Origin: a virus
Length of the DNA stretch: 33,299 bases
Direction: 5' to 3' (one strand)
Virus record (IMG/VR): IMGVR_UViG_3300013101_000047
Location: 1 to 33,299 of that record
A program made the translations under genes and the position numbers. A model generated the notes under the pieces. The model worked only from the letters and a program-made list of their open reading frames with translations. It searched no databases and was not told the origin of the DNA. Below, piece by piece: positions 22,421-29,059 of the stretch. Within the stretch, counting starts at the first letter, position 1. The number at the start of each line of letters is the position of its first letter.

Positions 22421-23797
22421 CTACTCGTCGTCTGGTGTCGGCTCGTCAACGAAGCCCTCGAGCGGCAGCGGCAGGTCCGCGACCTCTAGGAGTTTCGCCT
22501 GCAGCAGTTCGTTGGGGAACAGCGGCATACCGACGTCGGCGAGCGCTTTCATGTAGGCGCCGAGTTCGGCGAGGTTCGGAGTCTCGATGTCGCCGTGCGT
22601 GAGTTGCGGCAGCACGTCGACCGGGCGGCCGTTCAAAGCGAACAGGCGCGGGATCAAGTCTCGGTTGAAAACGTCTGCGATCATGTCGAGCCAGCCGGTG
22701 ATGGCGACGGAGAACACGTCGGTCTTGGAGTCGGCGAGAGCGAACGACCCGACCTTCTCGTGTCCCAGGAGGATGAAGTCGGCGAGGACGGTCGTCGCTA
22801 TTTCCTGGTTCTTGCGGCGGATCACGTCGTTGGTATCTATCTGCCTCGACCCGCCGGTCGACAGCAGTTCGAGGTCGTAGAGGTTCTTCCCGTTGGCGTC
22901 GAACTCGTTAGGCATGACGATGCCCTCGATGGCGTCCCGGCGGAGGTCCCGGACGGTGCGGCGCCACCCGTCGAGCGCTGACTTCTCTGCGGCGGTCGCG
23001 GTGGCGGCGAAGAAGCGTGCGGGGATGCGGGCGACTGGGAGGCCTGCCAGTTCCCTCTCGATTCCGATGGCCTCGATCTCCTCGATGGTCTTCTTGAAGT
23101 ACCAGGGTCGGTATGCGTTGCGGAGGACGCTGCGGCCCTCCGGGTTGTCCTTGTGGAGCGACGTTCGAAAGAGGCCGAACTTGACGGCGGGGATGGTCCT
23201 CGGCGTCCAGGTCGGTGGCGGCTGCTGCTCGAGCGCTATGAGGTCGCCGGTGCGGTCGTTGAAGATCCAGTCGGTGATTGTGTCTTGGCCTCGGATGGGG
23301 AGTTTCCGCCAGCCGACCTGGCCGTCGTTGTATGCGGAGCGTGCGACGGTCGGTGCCGACGGGTCGTCCGGGTCCGGGGTAGCGCCGGGCGGGTTCGGGC
23401 CGGAGCGTTTCTTGTAGACGATCTCGTGCGGGGAGAAGCCGTAGACCATCATCGACATGATCTCGGAGATGGTGGCGGTGAACGGCTGCTCCATATCGTG
23501 GAGGTTCGAGTCGAGGAAGTCGGCGTCGGCTGCGGCGGCCGGTGTCGTGTCTGCAGATTCGGCCTTCCAGTCGACCTGCCGGATGAGCATGTCGATGGCG
23601 AAGAGCATGCCGCCGACGATCGGATCGTTGGACGACATTTCCTGGTAGATCTGTGCGGCCCTGGGTCCTTGGAGTTCGACCAGGAACTCTTCGGAGATGT
23701 GGCCGCCGGATCGGCGGAGGCCGGTCGCTCCGATCTCCATGTACTCGTCGGCTTCATCGACGGCGGCGGCGGTGACTGGCGTGGCGGAATCGCTCAT
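22421..23797 (-). CDS. Portal protein (Mu gp29/DUF935-like)
   Basis: A 458-residue protein that would form the dodecameric DNA gate at one capsid vertex. Typical segments: EFLVELQGPRAAQIYQEMSS, GGMLFAIDMLIRQVDWKAES, MEQPFTATISEIMSMMVYGF, SPHEIVYKKRSG, then GREL-type wing and stem regions. ATG at 23797 has no ribosome-binding site. A TACCCT box seven bases before the ATG, with the same geometry as at the protease gene, suggests leaderless translation. It is the first gene of the head module after the accessory region. Confidence 0.9.
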   Translation of the reverse strand: MSDSATPVTAAAVDEADEYMEIGATGLRRSGGHISEEFLVELQGPRAAQIYQEMSSNDPIVGGMLFAIDMLIRQVDWKAESADTTPAAAADADFLDSNLHDMEQPFTATISEIMSMMVYGFSPHEIVYKKRSGPNPPGATPDPDDPSAPTVARSAYNDGQVGWRKLPIRGQDTITDWIFNDRTGDLIALEQQPPPTWTPRTIPAVKFGLFRTSLHKDNPEGRSVLRNAYRPWYFKKTIEEIEAIGIERELAGLPVARIPARFFAATATAAEKSALDGWRRTVRDLRRDAIEGIVMPNEFDANGKNLYDLELLSTGGSRQIDTNDVIRRKNQEIATTVLADFILLGHEKVGSFALADSKTDVFSVAITGWLDMIADVFNRDLIPRLFALNGRPVDVLPQLTHGDIETPNLAELGAYMKALADVGMPLFPNELLQAKLLEVADLPLPLEGFVDEPTPDDE

Positions 23798-23804
23798 ACT
23801 GGTG

Positions 23805-23840
23805 AGGGTAGCCAGTCGAGGCCGTCTAGGGCAGCCTGCT
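23805..23840 (-). promoter_or_regulatory. Weak late-promoter relative upstream of portal
   Basis: On the minus strand AGCAGG is followed after 24 bases by TACCCT, a degenerate version of GGCACR-N24-TACCAT. The predicted +1 (23798) is one base before the portal ATG, as at the protease gene. A promoter is expected here because a terminator closes the accessory operon upstream. The match is partial. Confidence 0.35.
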
Positions 23841-23880
23841 CGCCAGGACAGCGACGACGTTGGCGCACGTTGCGACGTAG

Positions 23881-23912
23881 AGAAGCCCCGGCGGTAGGGA
23901 GCCGGGGCTTCT
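23881..23912 (-). terminator. Intrinsic hairpin after moron operon
   Basis: A perfect 12-base-pair stem (AGAAGCCCCGGC at 23881-23892 and its complement at 23901-23912) with an 8-base loop. It is placed after the minus-strand gene ending at 23936 and before the portal gene. It closes the P4 transcript; there is no long U-tract. Confidence 0.8.
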
Positions 23913-23935
23913 GCTACTTGCTGCGTGGAGCCACC

Positions 23936-24370
23936 CTACGCAGCGGGCTTGGCTGTTGCGGTGATGTAGTAGTCGTACTGGCCGGTCGCTTCGGTGATGA
24001 AGCCTGCGCTGCATCCGCAGGAGCATCCGGCGGTGCGGCTGTGGCGGGCCTTGCCGAGGTCGATGCCGAAGGCGTCGAGTACCTGGGTCATGGCTTCGCG
24101 GCGGGCCGCTACCCATGCCCTGCTGAGAGGCCGGTCGTATGCGGTGAACGCTGCGTCGTACTCTTCGACGCTGGTGTACTCGTCCCGGCGTGGGTAGCGC
24201 ATGCCCTCGGGTGCGAAGGCGTCGTCGTTGATCCAGACGTACACCTTGACCTTGCCGGTCTTGGGAACGCTGCTCCAGCGGTTCGGCGTGTCCTTTGGGC
24301 GGGCGATGGCGCTTGTGATGCGGACGCTGTCCGGGTCGATCTTCGTGAAGGTGGCTGTGGTGGCGTTCAT
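23936..24370 (-). CDS. Accessory protein, unknown function
   Basis: A 144-residue protein (start MNATTATFTKIDPDSVRITS; IARPKDTPNRWSSVPKTGKV). It has a central helical part (DAAFTAYDRPLSRAWVAARR) and a CSCGCS cluster near residue 117 that may bind metal. ATG at 24370 follows AAGGAGCCACC. It is the second and last gene of the short P4 operon, closed by the hairpin at 23881-23912. No family is recognised. Confidence 0.6.
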   Translation of the reverse strand: MNATTATFTKIDPDSVRITSAIARPKDTPNRWSSVPKTGKVKVYVWINDDAFAPEGMRYPRRDEYTSVEEYDAAFTAYDRPLSRAWVAARREAMTQVLDAFGIDLGKARHSRTAGCSCGCSAGFITEATGQYDYYITATAKPAA

Positions 24371-24395
24371 GGTGGCTCCTTGTCGTTGGTGGTGG

Positions 24396-24605
24396 CTAGA
24401 GGCTGCGGGCTGCGAGGCGGTCGTTCCGCTTGGCGGCCCAGGCTGCCTTAGTGGCTTCGGCTGCTTCGTGCTTGGCGGCGAGGTCGGCGAGTTCGGCGTT
24501 GATGCGGTCCCGCTTGGCCTGCTGCTCCGGTGTGTCGTTGCGTGCGTTGTGCGCTGCGTTGAGGTCGTTTACTGCCCAGGCTGTCTCGATGTCGAGGTGG
24601 TTCAT
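24396..24605 (-). CDS. Small helical accessory protein
   Basis: A 69-residue helical, Ala/Lys/Asp-rich protein (NHLDIETAWAVNDLNAAHNA, then INAELADLAAKHEAAEATKA). The inner ATG at 24605 follows CGGAGCCACC at longer spacing. A second in-frame ATG at 24638, at the predicted +1 of P4, would add MQRATTTGATN. It is the first gene of a two-gene moron unit. It probably forms a coiled coil or helical hairpin; the target is unknown. Confidence 0.6.
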   Translation of the reverse strand: MNHLDIETAWAVNDLNAAHNARNDTPEQQAKRDRINAELADLAAKHEAAEATKAAWAAKRNDRLAARSL

Positions 24606-24644
24606 GTTGGTGGCTCCGGTGGTGGTGGCTCTCTGCATGACCGA

Positions 24645-24682
24645 ACTGTACCTCTCCCCGGCGTATACGTCAAGTCTATCTA
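24645..24682 (-). promoter_or_regulatory. Accessory promoter P4
   Basis: On the minus strand TAGATAGACTTGACG carries the -35 (24673-24668). A 17-base spacer and -10 TACAGT (24650-24645) follow. The +1 at 24638 is the A of an ATG. The TAG at its start is the stop codon of the DpdA-like gene. Confidence 0.8.
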
Positions 24683-25315
24683 CTCGGAAGTTTCGAGGTC
24701 GTAGATCGTGCCATGCCGAGGCGCCGTCGACGCCCGGAGATACCCTGGCAACTTCGTGTCAGAGAACATGGCCGCCGCCGTCCCGTCGACCGAGTCGCAG
24801 CCGATCGCTTTGGCGTACCGGATCCGTCGCTCCGAATTCACCCGTCCCATGTGCGTCCACTTCCCGTCGCCGTTCGCAGCCCGGACGATGGCCCTGGCGT
24901 CGTCGCCGAGTTTCCACTCCGACGTCCCACCGACGAACAGAGCGTCGAACGCTCCGCCCCACCACTCGTAGTCGTCGACCGTCATCCCATCCTGTGCGAC
25001 CATCGCTGACGGCAGCCCGAACTCCTCTCGGACCGTCGGGTTCCATTCCTCGAAGCGGTCGAACGTCTGCTCGGCCTCGCCGACGACGTCAGGGACAGCG
25101 ACGAACACACAGCCCTCCACACCGACCAGCGATTCGAGCATGCGAACGTAGGCGGCCGGGTTGAACTTGTCGCCGAACGAGTCGTTGTCGGCTCCCCACT
25201 TCCACCCGGCGTTCGCTGCCTTCCGAACGTCGAGGCCCGAGCGAGGCGACGTGAGCAGACCGACGCCGTCCCACTTGGCGATCGTCGGATAGGCCTTACC
25301 GACCAGAATCAGCAT
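24680..25315 (-). CDS. dpdA-like: DpdA-like 7-deazaguanine DNA transglycosylase
   Basis: A 211-residue protein of the short phage DpdA/TGT-like family (TIM-barrel). Visible motifs: TSPRSGLD (22-29), WGADNDSFGD (40-49) with a putative general-base Asp, VPDVVGEA, VAQDGM (106-111), FVGGTSEWKLG (127-137), GRVNSERRIRYAKAIG (157-172) and DSVDGT, whose Asp177 fits the nucleophile position. DpdA enzymes exchange guanine in DNA for a 7-deazaguanine base such as preQ0, blocking restriction. No zinc-site cysteines are seen, as in other short members. ATG at 25315 follows GGGAGG and overlaps the transporter gene by 20 bases. It is the last gene of the P5 operon. Confidence 0.8.
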   Translation of the reverse strand: MLILVGKAYPTIAKWDGVGLLTSPRSGLDVRKAANAGWKWGADNDSFGDKFNPAAYVRMLESLVGVEGCVFVAVPDVVGEAEQTFDRFEEWNPTVREEFGLPSAMVAQDGMTVDDYEWWGGAFDALFVGGTSEWKLGDDARAIVRAANGDGKWTHMGRVNSERRIRYAKAIGCDSVDGTAAAMFSDTKLPGYLRASTAPRHGTIYDLETSE

Positions 25316-25823
25316 CGCGCCTCCCGAGTATCCACGCCCACATGAATCCGCCAGCGACCTTCGCCGTGAACTGGCCGAGGGTGACGAGCGGCATCAGACC
25401 GCCGAAGGCGATGGTGGGGAACAGGAGCGAGTCAACAGCAGCGGCACCGACGTTCGACTCGTTGATGCGTCGCATCCTCGAGGTGCCCCGTCGGAGCGCC
25501 CACTCGTAGATCAGAACGTCGACGATACCTGCCGCAGCAAAGGCAACGAACGAGGCGAGAGCGATTCGTCCTGCGCTCTGGTTGAGCAGATATGACAGCG
25601 TCGACCCGGAGGCGACGAGCAGCGTCATCTTCCATCTCAGTCCTTTCCCATGCCAGGCGTCGTGCAAGCGGTCGCGGGACGTCAGGTCCAGTCCGATGAA
25701 CAGGAACGCGTTGACGATCGACCAGGCCGGTCCCCACCAGGCGACGGTGAGGTTCGCAGCGACGATGGCTGCGAGGTAGGCGGCGGTCAAGGTTGCGGTG
25801 TGGAACCGACGGTCGTCAAGCAC
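25296..25823 (-). CDS. Queuosine-precursor-type transporter (VUT/YhhQ-like)
   Basis: A 175-residue hydrophobic inner-membrane protein with about five to six membrane segments (near 9-29, 33-47, 64-82, 87-109, 128-145, 148-167). The motifs ESNVGAAAVDSLLFPTIAF and AGIVDVLIYEWALRRG match the VUT/DUF165 (YhhQ) family, which imports queuine or preQ0/preQ1-type bases. It starts at GTG 25823 with GGAG upstream, overlapping the previous stop by eight bases, and overlaps the DpdA-like gene downstream by 20. The pair suggests uptake of a base that DpdA inserts into phage DNA. No synthesis genes are in the window. Confidence 0.75.
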   Translation of the reverse strand: MLDDRRFHTATLTAAYLAAIVAANLTVAWWGPAWSIVNAFLFIGLDLTSRDRLHDAWHGKGLRWKMTLLVASGSTLSYLLNQSAGRIALASFVAFAAAGIVDVLIYEWALRRGTSRMRRINESNVGAAAVDSLLFPTIAFGGLMPLVTLGQFTAKVAGGFMWAWILGRRDADSGR

Positions 25824-26115
25824 TGTCGTCTCCGTAGAGGTCGCCGGGCCAGACGAGCCGGGTCCCAGGCTCCGGCGTCTCCGACGTAACGATCGCATCG
25901 ACACCGTAGAAGTTGAGCGACCCTGCCTGGAAGGCAGCGACCAGATCGTCAACGTCCGGGCGGAGCGTCTCCATCGCGTTCGACCCTATGAGAGCGTTCA
26001 ACTGGCGCGCCTCGTCGATGGTGATACGGACGCCCCACGGATCCGGGCGGGCCTCCGCTCGGGCGTCCCGGATACCGGCGCCGACCTCGTCGAAGAGGAC
26101 GTCGATGATGTTCAT
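25816..26115 (-). CDS. Accessory protein upstream of transporter, unknown
   Basis: A 99-residue acidic protein (start MNIIDVLFDEVGAGIRDARA; end WPGDLYGDDSA). ATG at 26115 with AGGA upstream is preferred. An ATG at 26124 overlapping the previous stop (ATGA) would add three residues. The stop overlaps the transporter start, so translation is coupled. No domain is recognised. Co-expression with the modification genes is the only functional hint. Confidence 0.6.
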   Translation of the reverse strand: MNIIDVLFDEVGAGIRDARAEARPDPWGVRITIDEARQLNALIGSNAMETLRPDVDDLVAAFQAGSLNFYGVDAIVTSETPEPGTRLVWPGDLYGDDSA

Positions 26116-26120
26116 GGACG

Positions 26121-26378
26121 TCATCCTATCGGCGTGGCTTCGGCTGCGGCCTCGACGACGGTGCGCGGGCGGGGCTTCACCTCGGAGCAGTAGACCATCA
26201 TGTTGTCGTCGAGGAACCAGCCGTCGAGGACCGTGAGCGCTCCGCCGTCGGCTTCGATGCGGGCGAGGACGTCCTCCGCTGTCGGGTTGTCCGGGCCGTC
26301 GCCGTCGGGCCATATCTGGTCGGCGGTGAGGACGATGTGTCCGGACGTGATCTCCAAGTTGAAACGCTCGTCGCTCAT
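26121..26378 (-). CDS. Small acidic accessory protein
   Basis: An 85-residue acidic protein (start MSDERFNLEITSGHIVLTAD; middle DVLARIEADGGALTVLDGWF; end PRTVVEAAAEATPIG). Probably a small alpha/beta fold. ATG at 26378 overlaps the XRE gene's stop as ATGA, and its own stop lies at the start region of the next gene. No family or catalytic residues are recognised. It is expressed as part of the P5 operon. Confidence 0.6.
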   Translation of the reverse strand: MSDERFNLEITSGHIVLTADQIWPDGDGPDNPTAEDVLARIEADGGALTVLDGWFLDDNMMVYCSEVKPRPRTVVEAAAEATPIG

Positions 26379-26794
26379 CTCCGCTGCTCCTCATTCAGGC
26401 GATGGAGGACGGCTGCGTAGACGTTGACTCGGTCCCCGGTCGGATACCGATTGCCGGTCTCCCACCGCGACACGGCTGCCCCAGAGACACCGACGATATC
26501 TCCCATCGCTGGCTGAGACAGAAGCGCTCTCTTCCTGATACGCACTGCTTCGCCGTTACCGAGCCAGACGTACAGTCGCGCCCGTTTCATGGTCTCGAGG
26601 TCCGGCTTCGGCTCGCCGGAGCGCTCTGCCCAGGTCGACGGGTCCTCAATCATCGGGTCGATGGTTAGCGGTATCGGTGGAGCGCTACGGTTGATGGCGT
26701 AGGTGATGATCTCGAGGGTTGCTCCGATCTGCTCGAGCGCCTCGGCCTGGCGGCGTTGGTACTCGTTCGATTCGAGTTCGAGTCGTGTCGTCAT
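26375..26794 (-). CDS. XRE-family helix-turn-helix regulator
   Basis: A 139-residue protein. Its C-terminal part (about 84-132) is an XRE/Cro-type helix-turn-helix (VRIRKRALLSQPAMGDIVGV, then GAAVSRWETGNRYPTGDRVN). The N-terminal 80 residues are charged and may oligomerise or bind a partner. It is coupled to both neighbours by ATGA. It is the most likely autoregulator of this operon; the conserved TAGATWGACTTGAC element in the promoters is a candidate operator, but there is no direct evidence linking the two. Confidence 0.8.
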   Translation of the reverse strand: MTTRLELESNEYQRRQAEALEQIGATLEIITYAINRSAPPIPLTIDPMIEDPSTWAERSGEPKPDLETMKRARLYVWLGNGEAVRIRKRALLSQPAMGDIVGVSGAAVSRWETGNRYPTGDRVNVYAAVLHRLNEEQRR

Positions 26795-27066
26795 TGCTGT
26801 TTCTCCCTCGTTTGGGCGTAGGCGTTCAGGTAGCGGGCGATGACTCGCTCGACCATCGACTCGTCCGATGGGTGGTTGTAGATCAGCAGCGATTGGACTC
26901 GGTGTGCTGCGGACCAGCAGAGGCGGCAGAGCAGGATCGGTTCCTCGATCGGTATGAGGCCGTCGTATTCGCGGGAGCGTTGCTCGTGGAGTTGGAGTGG
27001 GTAGACGTGCATCTCCGTGTCCTCGGACTGGCAGTAGGAGCAGGACGGGATCTCGATGTCGTTCAT
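26791..27066 (-). CDS. Zinc-ribbon accessory protein
   Basis: A 91-residue protein with CSYC (9-12) and CRLC (about 47-50) pairs and flanking aromatic residues, forming a probable zinc ribbon. The C-terminal part (DESMVERVIARYLNAYAQTR) is helical. ATGA overlaps tie it to both neighbours. Proteins of this type are often nucleic-acid or polymerase binding, but no specific role is visible. Confidence 0.65.
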   Translation of the reverse strand: MNDIEIPSCSYCQSEDTEMHVYPLQLHEQRSREYDGLIPIEEPILLCRLCWSAAHRVQSLLIYNHPSDESMVERVIARYLNAYAQTREKQQ

Positions 27067-27434
27067 TTCTCCTCCAGGTAGATGCGGCGTGTCTCGCCGT
27101 CGTCGGTGTAGGGAGCCGGGTCGGCGTTGCCGCCGGAGATGGCCGTGTCGATGCCGTTGCGGATCGAGTAGGCGATGAGGTGGCCGCCGTCGTGGTGGCC
27201 GATGACGATGTCGCCGGGGAGGAACGCTTCGCCCATCTTGGTGACGATGCGGTGCCGGATCCGGTAGCGGGTCCAGCCGTCCCAGTGGCCTTCGTATTGG
27301 GGATATTGGTCGTGGGCCTGGGCGGCGATGCGGGCGATGACTCCGGCGGATGGTCCGATCAGGTTGACGTCGTCCTGCTGCCGGTTCTGGAAGTCGATGC
27401 GGTCGTTCAGTTCGGTGGCGTAGGTGGTGGTCAT
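27063..27434 (-). CDS. Accessory protein, unknown function
   Basis: A 123-residue protein (start MTTTYATELNDRIDFQNRQQ; HWDGWTRYRIRHRIVTKMG; GDIVIGHHDGGHLIAYSIRN). ATG at 27434 follows ATAGGAGCCACC. His-rich and strand-rich segments suggest a compact beta domain, perhaps metal binding. It overlaps the next start by ATGA and is the second gene of the P5 operon. No family is recognised. Confidence 0.6.
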   Translation of the reverse strand: MTTTYATELNDRIDFQNRQQDDVNLIGPSAGVIARIAAQAHDQYPQYEGHWDGWTRYRIRHRIVTKMGEAFLPGDIVIGHHDGGHLIAYSIRNGIDTAISGGNADPAPYTDDGETRRIYLEEK

Positions 27435-27442
27435 GGTGGCTC

Positions 27443-27760
27443 CTATCGGGTGGTGGGGTTGCGTGGCCGGTCCATGCCGCCCTCGGCAGGGTTCCAGCCG
27501 TTCTGGTGGGGGATGGCGGGCTTCGAGTTGGCCGGGCGGTTTACGAGCGTCATGCGACTGCAGGCGATGCCGTAGTCGGTGATGCCGTTGGCGGTGCGGA
27601 TGGTGTACTCGAGGCCTCGGAAGCCTGCGTTGGATCCGTTGAGGACCGTGCCGGTCCGGTACTCGCCGGTGCGGAGGAGGTAGTCGACCTTGTCGCCGGT
27701 GTGGTAGAGGACGCCGTCTGTGTAGGTGGCGGGTGGTGCGTGGTAGGTGGTGGTCTGCAT
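27443..27760 (-). CDS. Accessory protein, unknown function
   Basis: A 105-residue protein (start MQTTTYHAPPATYTDGVLYH; GDKVDYLLRTGEYRTGTVLN). The strand-rich middle looks like a small SH3- or Tudor-like barrel, which would fit protein or nucleic-acid binding, while the C-terminus is Pro/Asn-rich. ATG at 27760 follows AAGGAGCCACC. Here the base at the predicted +1 is not a start codon, so a normal leader with ribosome-binding site is used. It is the first gene of the P5 operon. Confidence 0.6.
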   Translation of the reverse strand: MQTTTYHAPPATYTDGVLYHTGDKVDYLLRTGEYRTGTVLNGSNAGFRGLEYTIRTANGITDYGIACSRMTLVNRPANSKPAIPHQNGWNPAEGGMDRPRNPTTR

Positions 27761-27797
27761 GGTGGCTCCTTGCGGGGTGGCTTCTCTTGGCGACCCG

Positions 27798-27835
27798 AAT
27801 GTACCTCGGGCCGCCAGGAGAGTCAAGTCTATCTA
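27798..27835 (-). promoter_or_regulatory. Accessory promoter P5 (DpdA operon)
   Basis: On the minus strand TAGATAGACTTGACT carries the -35 (27826-27821). A 17-base spacer and -10 TACATT (27803-27798) follow. It is the only copy without a start codon at the predicted +1 (27791). It drives eight overlapping genes ending with the transporter and DpdA-like gene. The TAG at its upstream end is the stop of the previous gene. Confidence 0.8.
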
Positions 27836-28027
27836 TCCGGCGCCGTGGCAGGTGCCGGTCATCCGGCCCTGCTCGTCGTCGAAGGTGAACGTCGATGTGT
27901 GGCGCACGTCTGCGTTGTCCTTGCTCGTGGTTTCGAAGTGGCGCTCGCGGGAGGATCCGAAGCGGCCGTCGGTGTCGGTTCCGGGTCCTCGCATGCCGCA
28001 GGGGCATTCCATCATCGCGGTTGTCAT
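27833..28027 (-). CDS. Small cysteine-containing accessory protein
   Basis: A 64-residue protein (MTTAMMECPCGMRGPGTDTD, then FTFDDEQGRMTGTCHGAG) with CPC and CHG elements that could bind metal. ATG at 28027 follows AAGGAGCCACC. An in-frame ATG at 28057, at the predicted +1 of P6, would add MQTATTQGAT. It is a single-gene unit whose stop TAG merges into promoter P5. No family is recognised. Confidence 0.6.
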   Translation of the reverse strand: MTTAMMECPCGMRGPGTDTDGRFGSSRERHFETTSKDNADVRHTSTFTFDDEQGRMTGTCHGAG

Positions 28028-28063
28028 GGTGGCTCCTTGTGTGGTGGCTGTCTGCATGACCGC

Positions 28064-28102
28064 ACTGTACCTCGGGCGGTACCGTACCGTCAAGTCAATC
28101 TA
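28064..28102 (-). promoter_or_regulatory. Accessory promoter P6
   Basis: On the minus strand TAGATTGACTTGACG carries the -35 (28093-28088). An 18-base spacer and -10 TACAGT (28069-28064) follow. The +1 at 28057 is the A of an ATG. It lies six bases after the CCA end of the tRNA-like element. Confidence 0.75.
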
Positions 28103-28107
28103 GTCGG

Positions 28108-28183
28108 TGGTGCCAGCCGGAGGATTCGGACCTCCGTCGCTGCCCGATATCACTCGGGGCTTCCAGGCGGCCGAGCCGCTGGC
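28108..28183 (-). tRNA. Degenerate tRNA or tRNA-like element with encoded CCA
   Basis: A 76-base element. GCCAGC at its start pairs with GCTGGC before ACCA. The T arm is GGAGG/CCTCC with loop TCCGAAT, and an anticodon-like stem CCCG/CGGG carries an 8-base loop (AGTGATAT) that could expose GAT (Ile). Position 8 is G rather than U, the seventh acceptor pair is G-G, and the best D stem (GGCT/AGCC) abuts the acceptor. This looks more like a tRNA mimic or decayed tRNA than a normal tRNA. It forms the 3' end of the gene-free, promoter-led region upstream. Confidence 0.55.
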
Positions 28184-29053
28184 GTGTATTGCAGAGCCTG
28201 TTCTACTCGATCCTCGGGCCGCAAGGTCTGGATCCTGATCGCTGCTTGCTTCAGGTCTTATCTCCCCGCTTGGCCTGGCGTCGCCTCGCCTCTCCGGGCG
28301 GCGGGTCCGTTGCTCGTACCAGGAGCGCAGGGTGGTCTGCCGTCCGAAGCGTTGAGCGCTGTCTGCCTGCCGCCGCCGTCATCGGGCGGACGTTTGTATA
28401 GGAGGAGGTTCCCCGCCTCTCACTGCCGTACTTACTCTCGACGATGGCCTGGCCTCGCTTATGCGTCCCCGGTATCAAGCCGGGTCCGTCCCGTTGGGAT
28501 TTCGCTCAGGAGCCTCGCCGCCATTCACAACCCCGGTCGTCCTTCGCCTTGCGTTCTCGCTTGGTGGGCGTCCCGAGAGTCGAGTAGAGCATGCTCTGCT
28601 TCGTGAAGCAGCCGCTCATGGGAAGGTCCGAGCCTGTTGCGTTTCCCTCGTCCTGGGTCGGTGATCAGTCCGGCCGCTGTGGGGAGGTACTACGCAGGCT
28701 CGCTGGTCCAGGTGGCGCTCTCGTCTCTCGCGGGCTTGCACCGCCCTGGCGGGTCGTGGTACGTCCCGGTCCTCGTCCCGGCGCACTCGCCGCCATCGGC
28801 TCGATCGCTTCTTGTCTGGCCTCGCACCAGATCCTGGGGCTAGGGGCTGCTTGTCGCCGGTTCCGCTTCGGGCCATGTGCCCTGGCGTTACCGGCGCTGC
28901 TTGCTTTTGCAACCCTCCCATGAGCGTCTGCTTCGTTCGTGTGGTGGCAGGCTCCCTCCCTGTGGGGCAGCGTGCCGCTGTGGGGTTCTGACCCGGTGTT
29001 GGTCCCGCTGCCCCTGCCGGTGGTCTTCTTGGCCCTTGCGGGTCCCTCGGCAC
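28108..29053 (-). ncRNA. Candidate large structured non-coding RNA ending in tRNA-like element
   Basis: About 946 bases running from the predicted +1 of P7 (29053) to a CCA-ended tRNA-like element. No frame here has protein-like composition; the longest, 145 codons from GTG 29053, is Arg/Pro-rich with no hydrophobic pattern. The minus-strand RNA is purine-rich and has many compact hairpins: CCC-GCAA-GGG at 29033-29042, CAGCG-GCA-CGCTG at 28968-28980, CTGCTT...AAGCAG at 28596-28611, CCCGG...CCGGG at 28468-28484 and TCCC-GTT-GGGA at 28489-28499. A palindrome AGAGCATGCTCT lies at 28586-28597. Size, phage setting and tRNA proximity recall the giant GOLLD and ROOL RNA classes, but membership is unproven. 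Confidence 0.6.
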
Positions 29054-29059
29054 AACCAG

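Noticed and set aside
22650-22670. TCAAGTCT-type match to the accessory promoter core inside the portal gene
   Set aside because: No -10 box at 17-18 bases and it lacks the conserved upstream bases; taken as chance.
27506-28606. A 366-codon plus-strand frame covering accessory genes and the ncRNA region
   Set aside because: It crosses two minus-strand promoters and terminates in the structured region; sequence is not protein-like.
28616-29053. A 145-codon minus-strand frame starting with GTG exactly at the P7 +1
   Set aside because: It is Arg/Pro/Gln-rich with no hydrophobic pattern and weak GC bias at third positions compared with neighbours; the frame seems a by-product of a structured GC-rich RNA. 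Left open as a small chance of coding.
28108-29053. tmRNA as explanation of the tRNA-like end
   Set aside because: The acceptor 5' strand lies only 76 bases from the CCA end rather than at the start of a roughly 350-base RNA, and no tag-peptide frame is seen.
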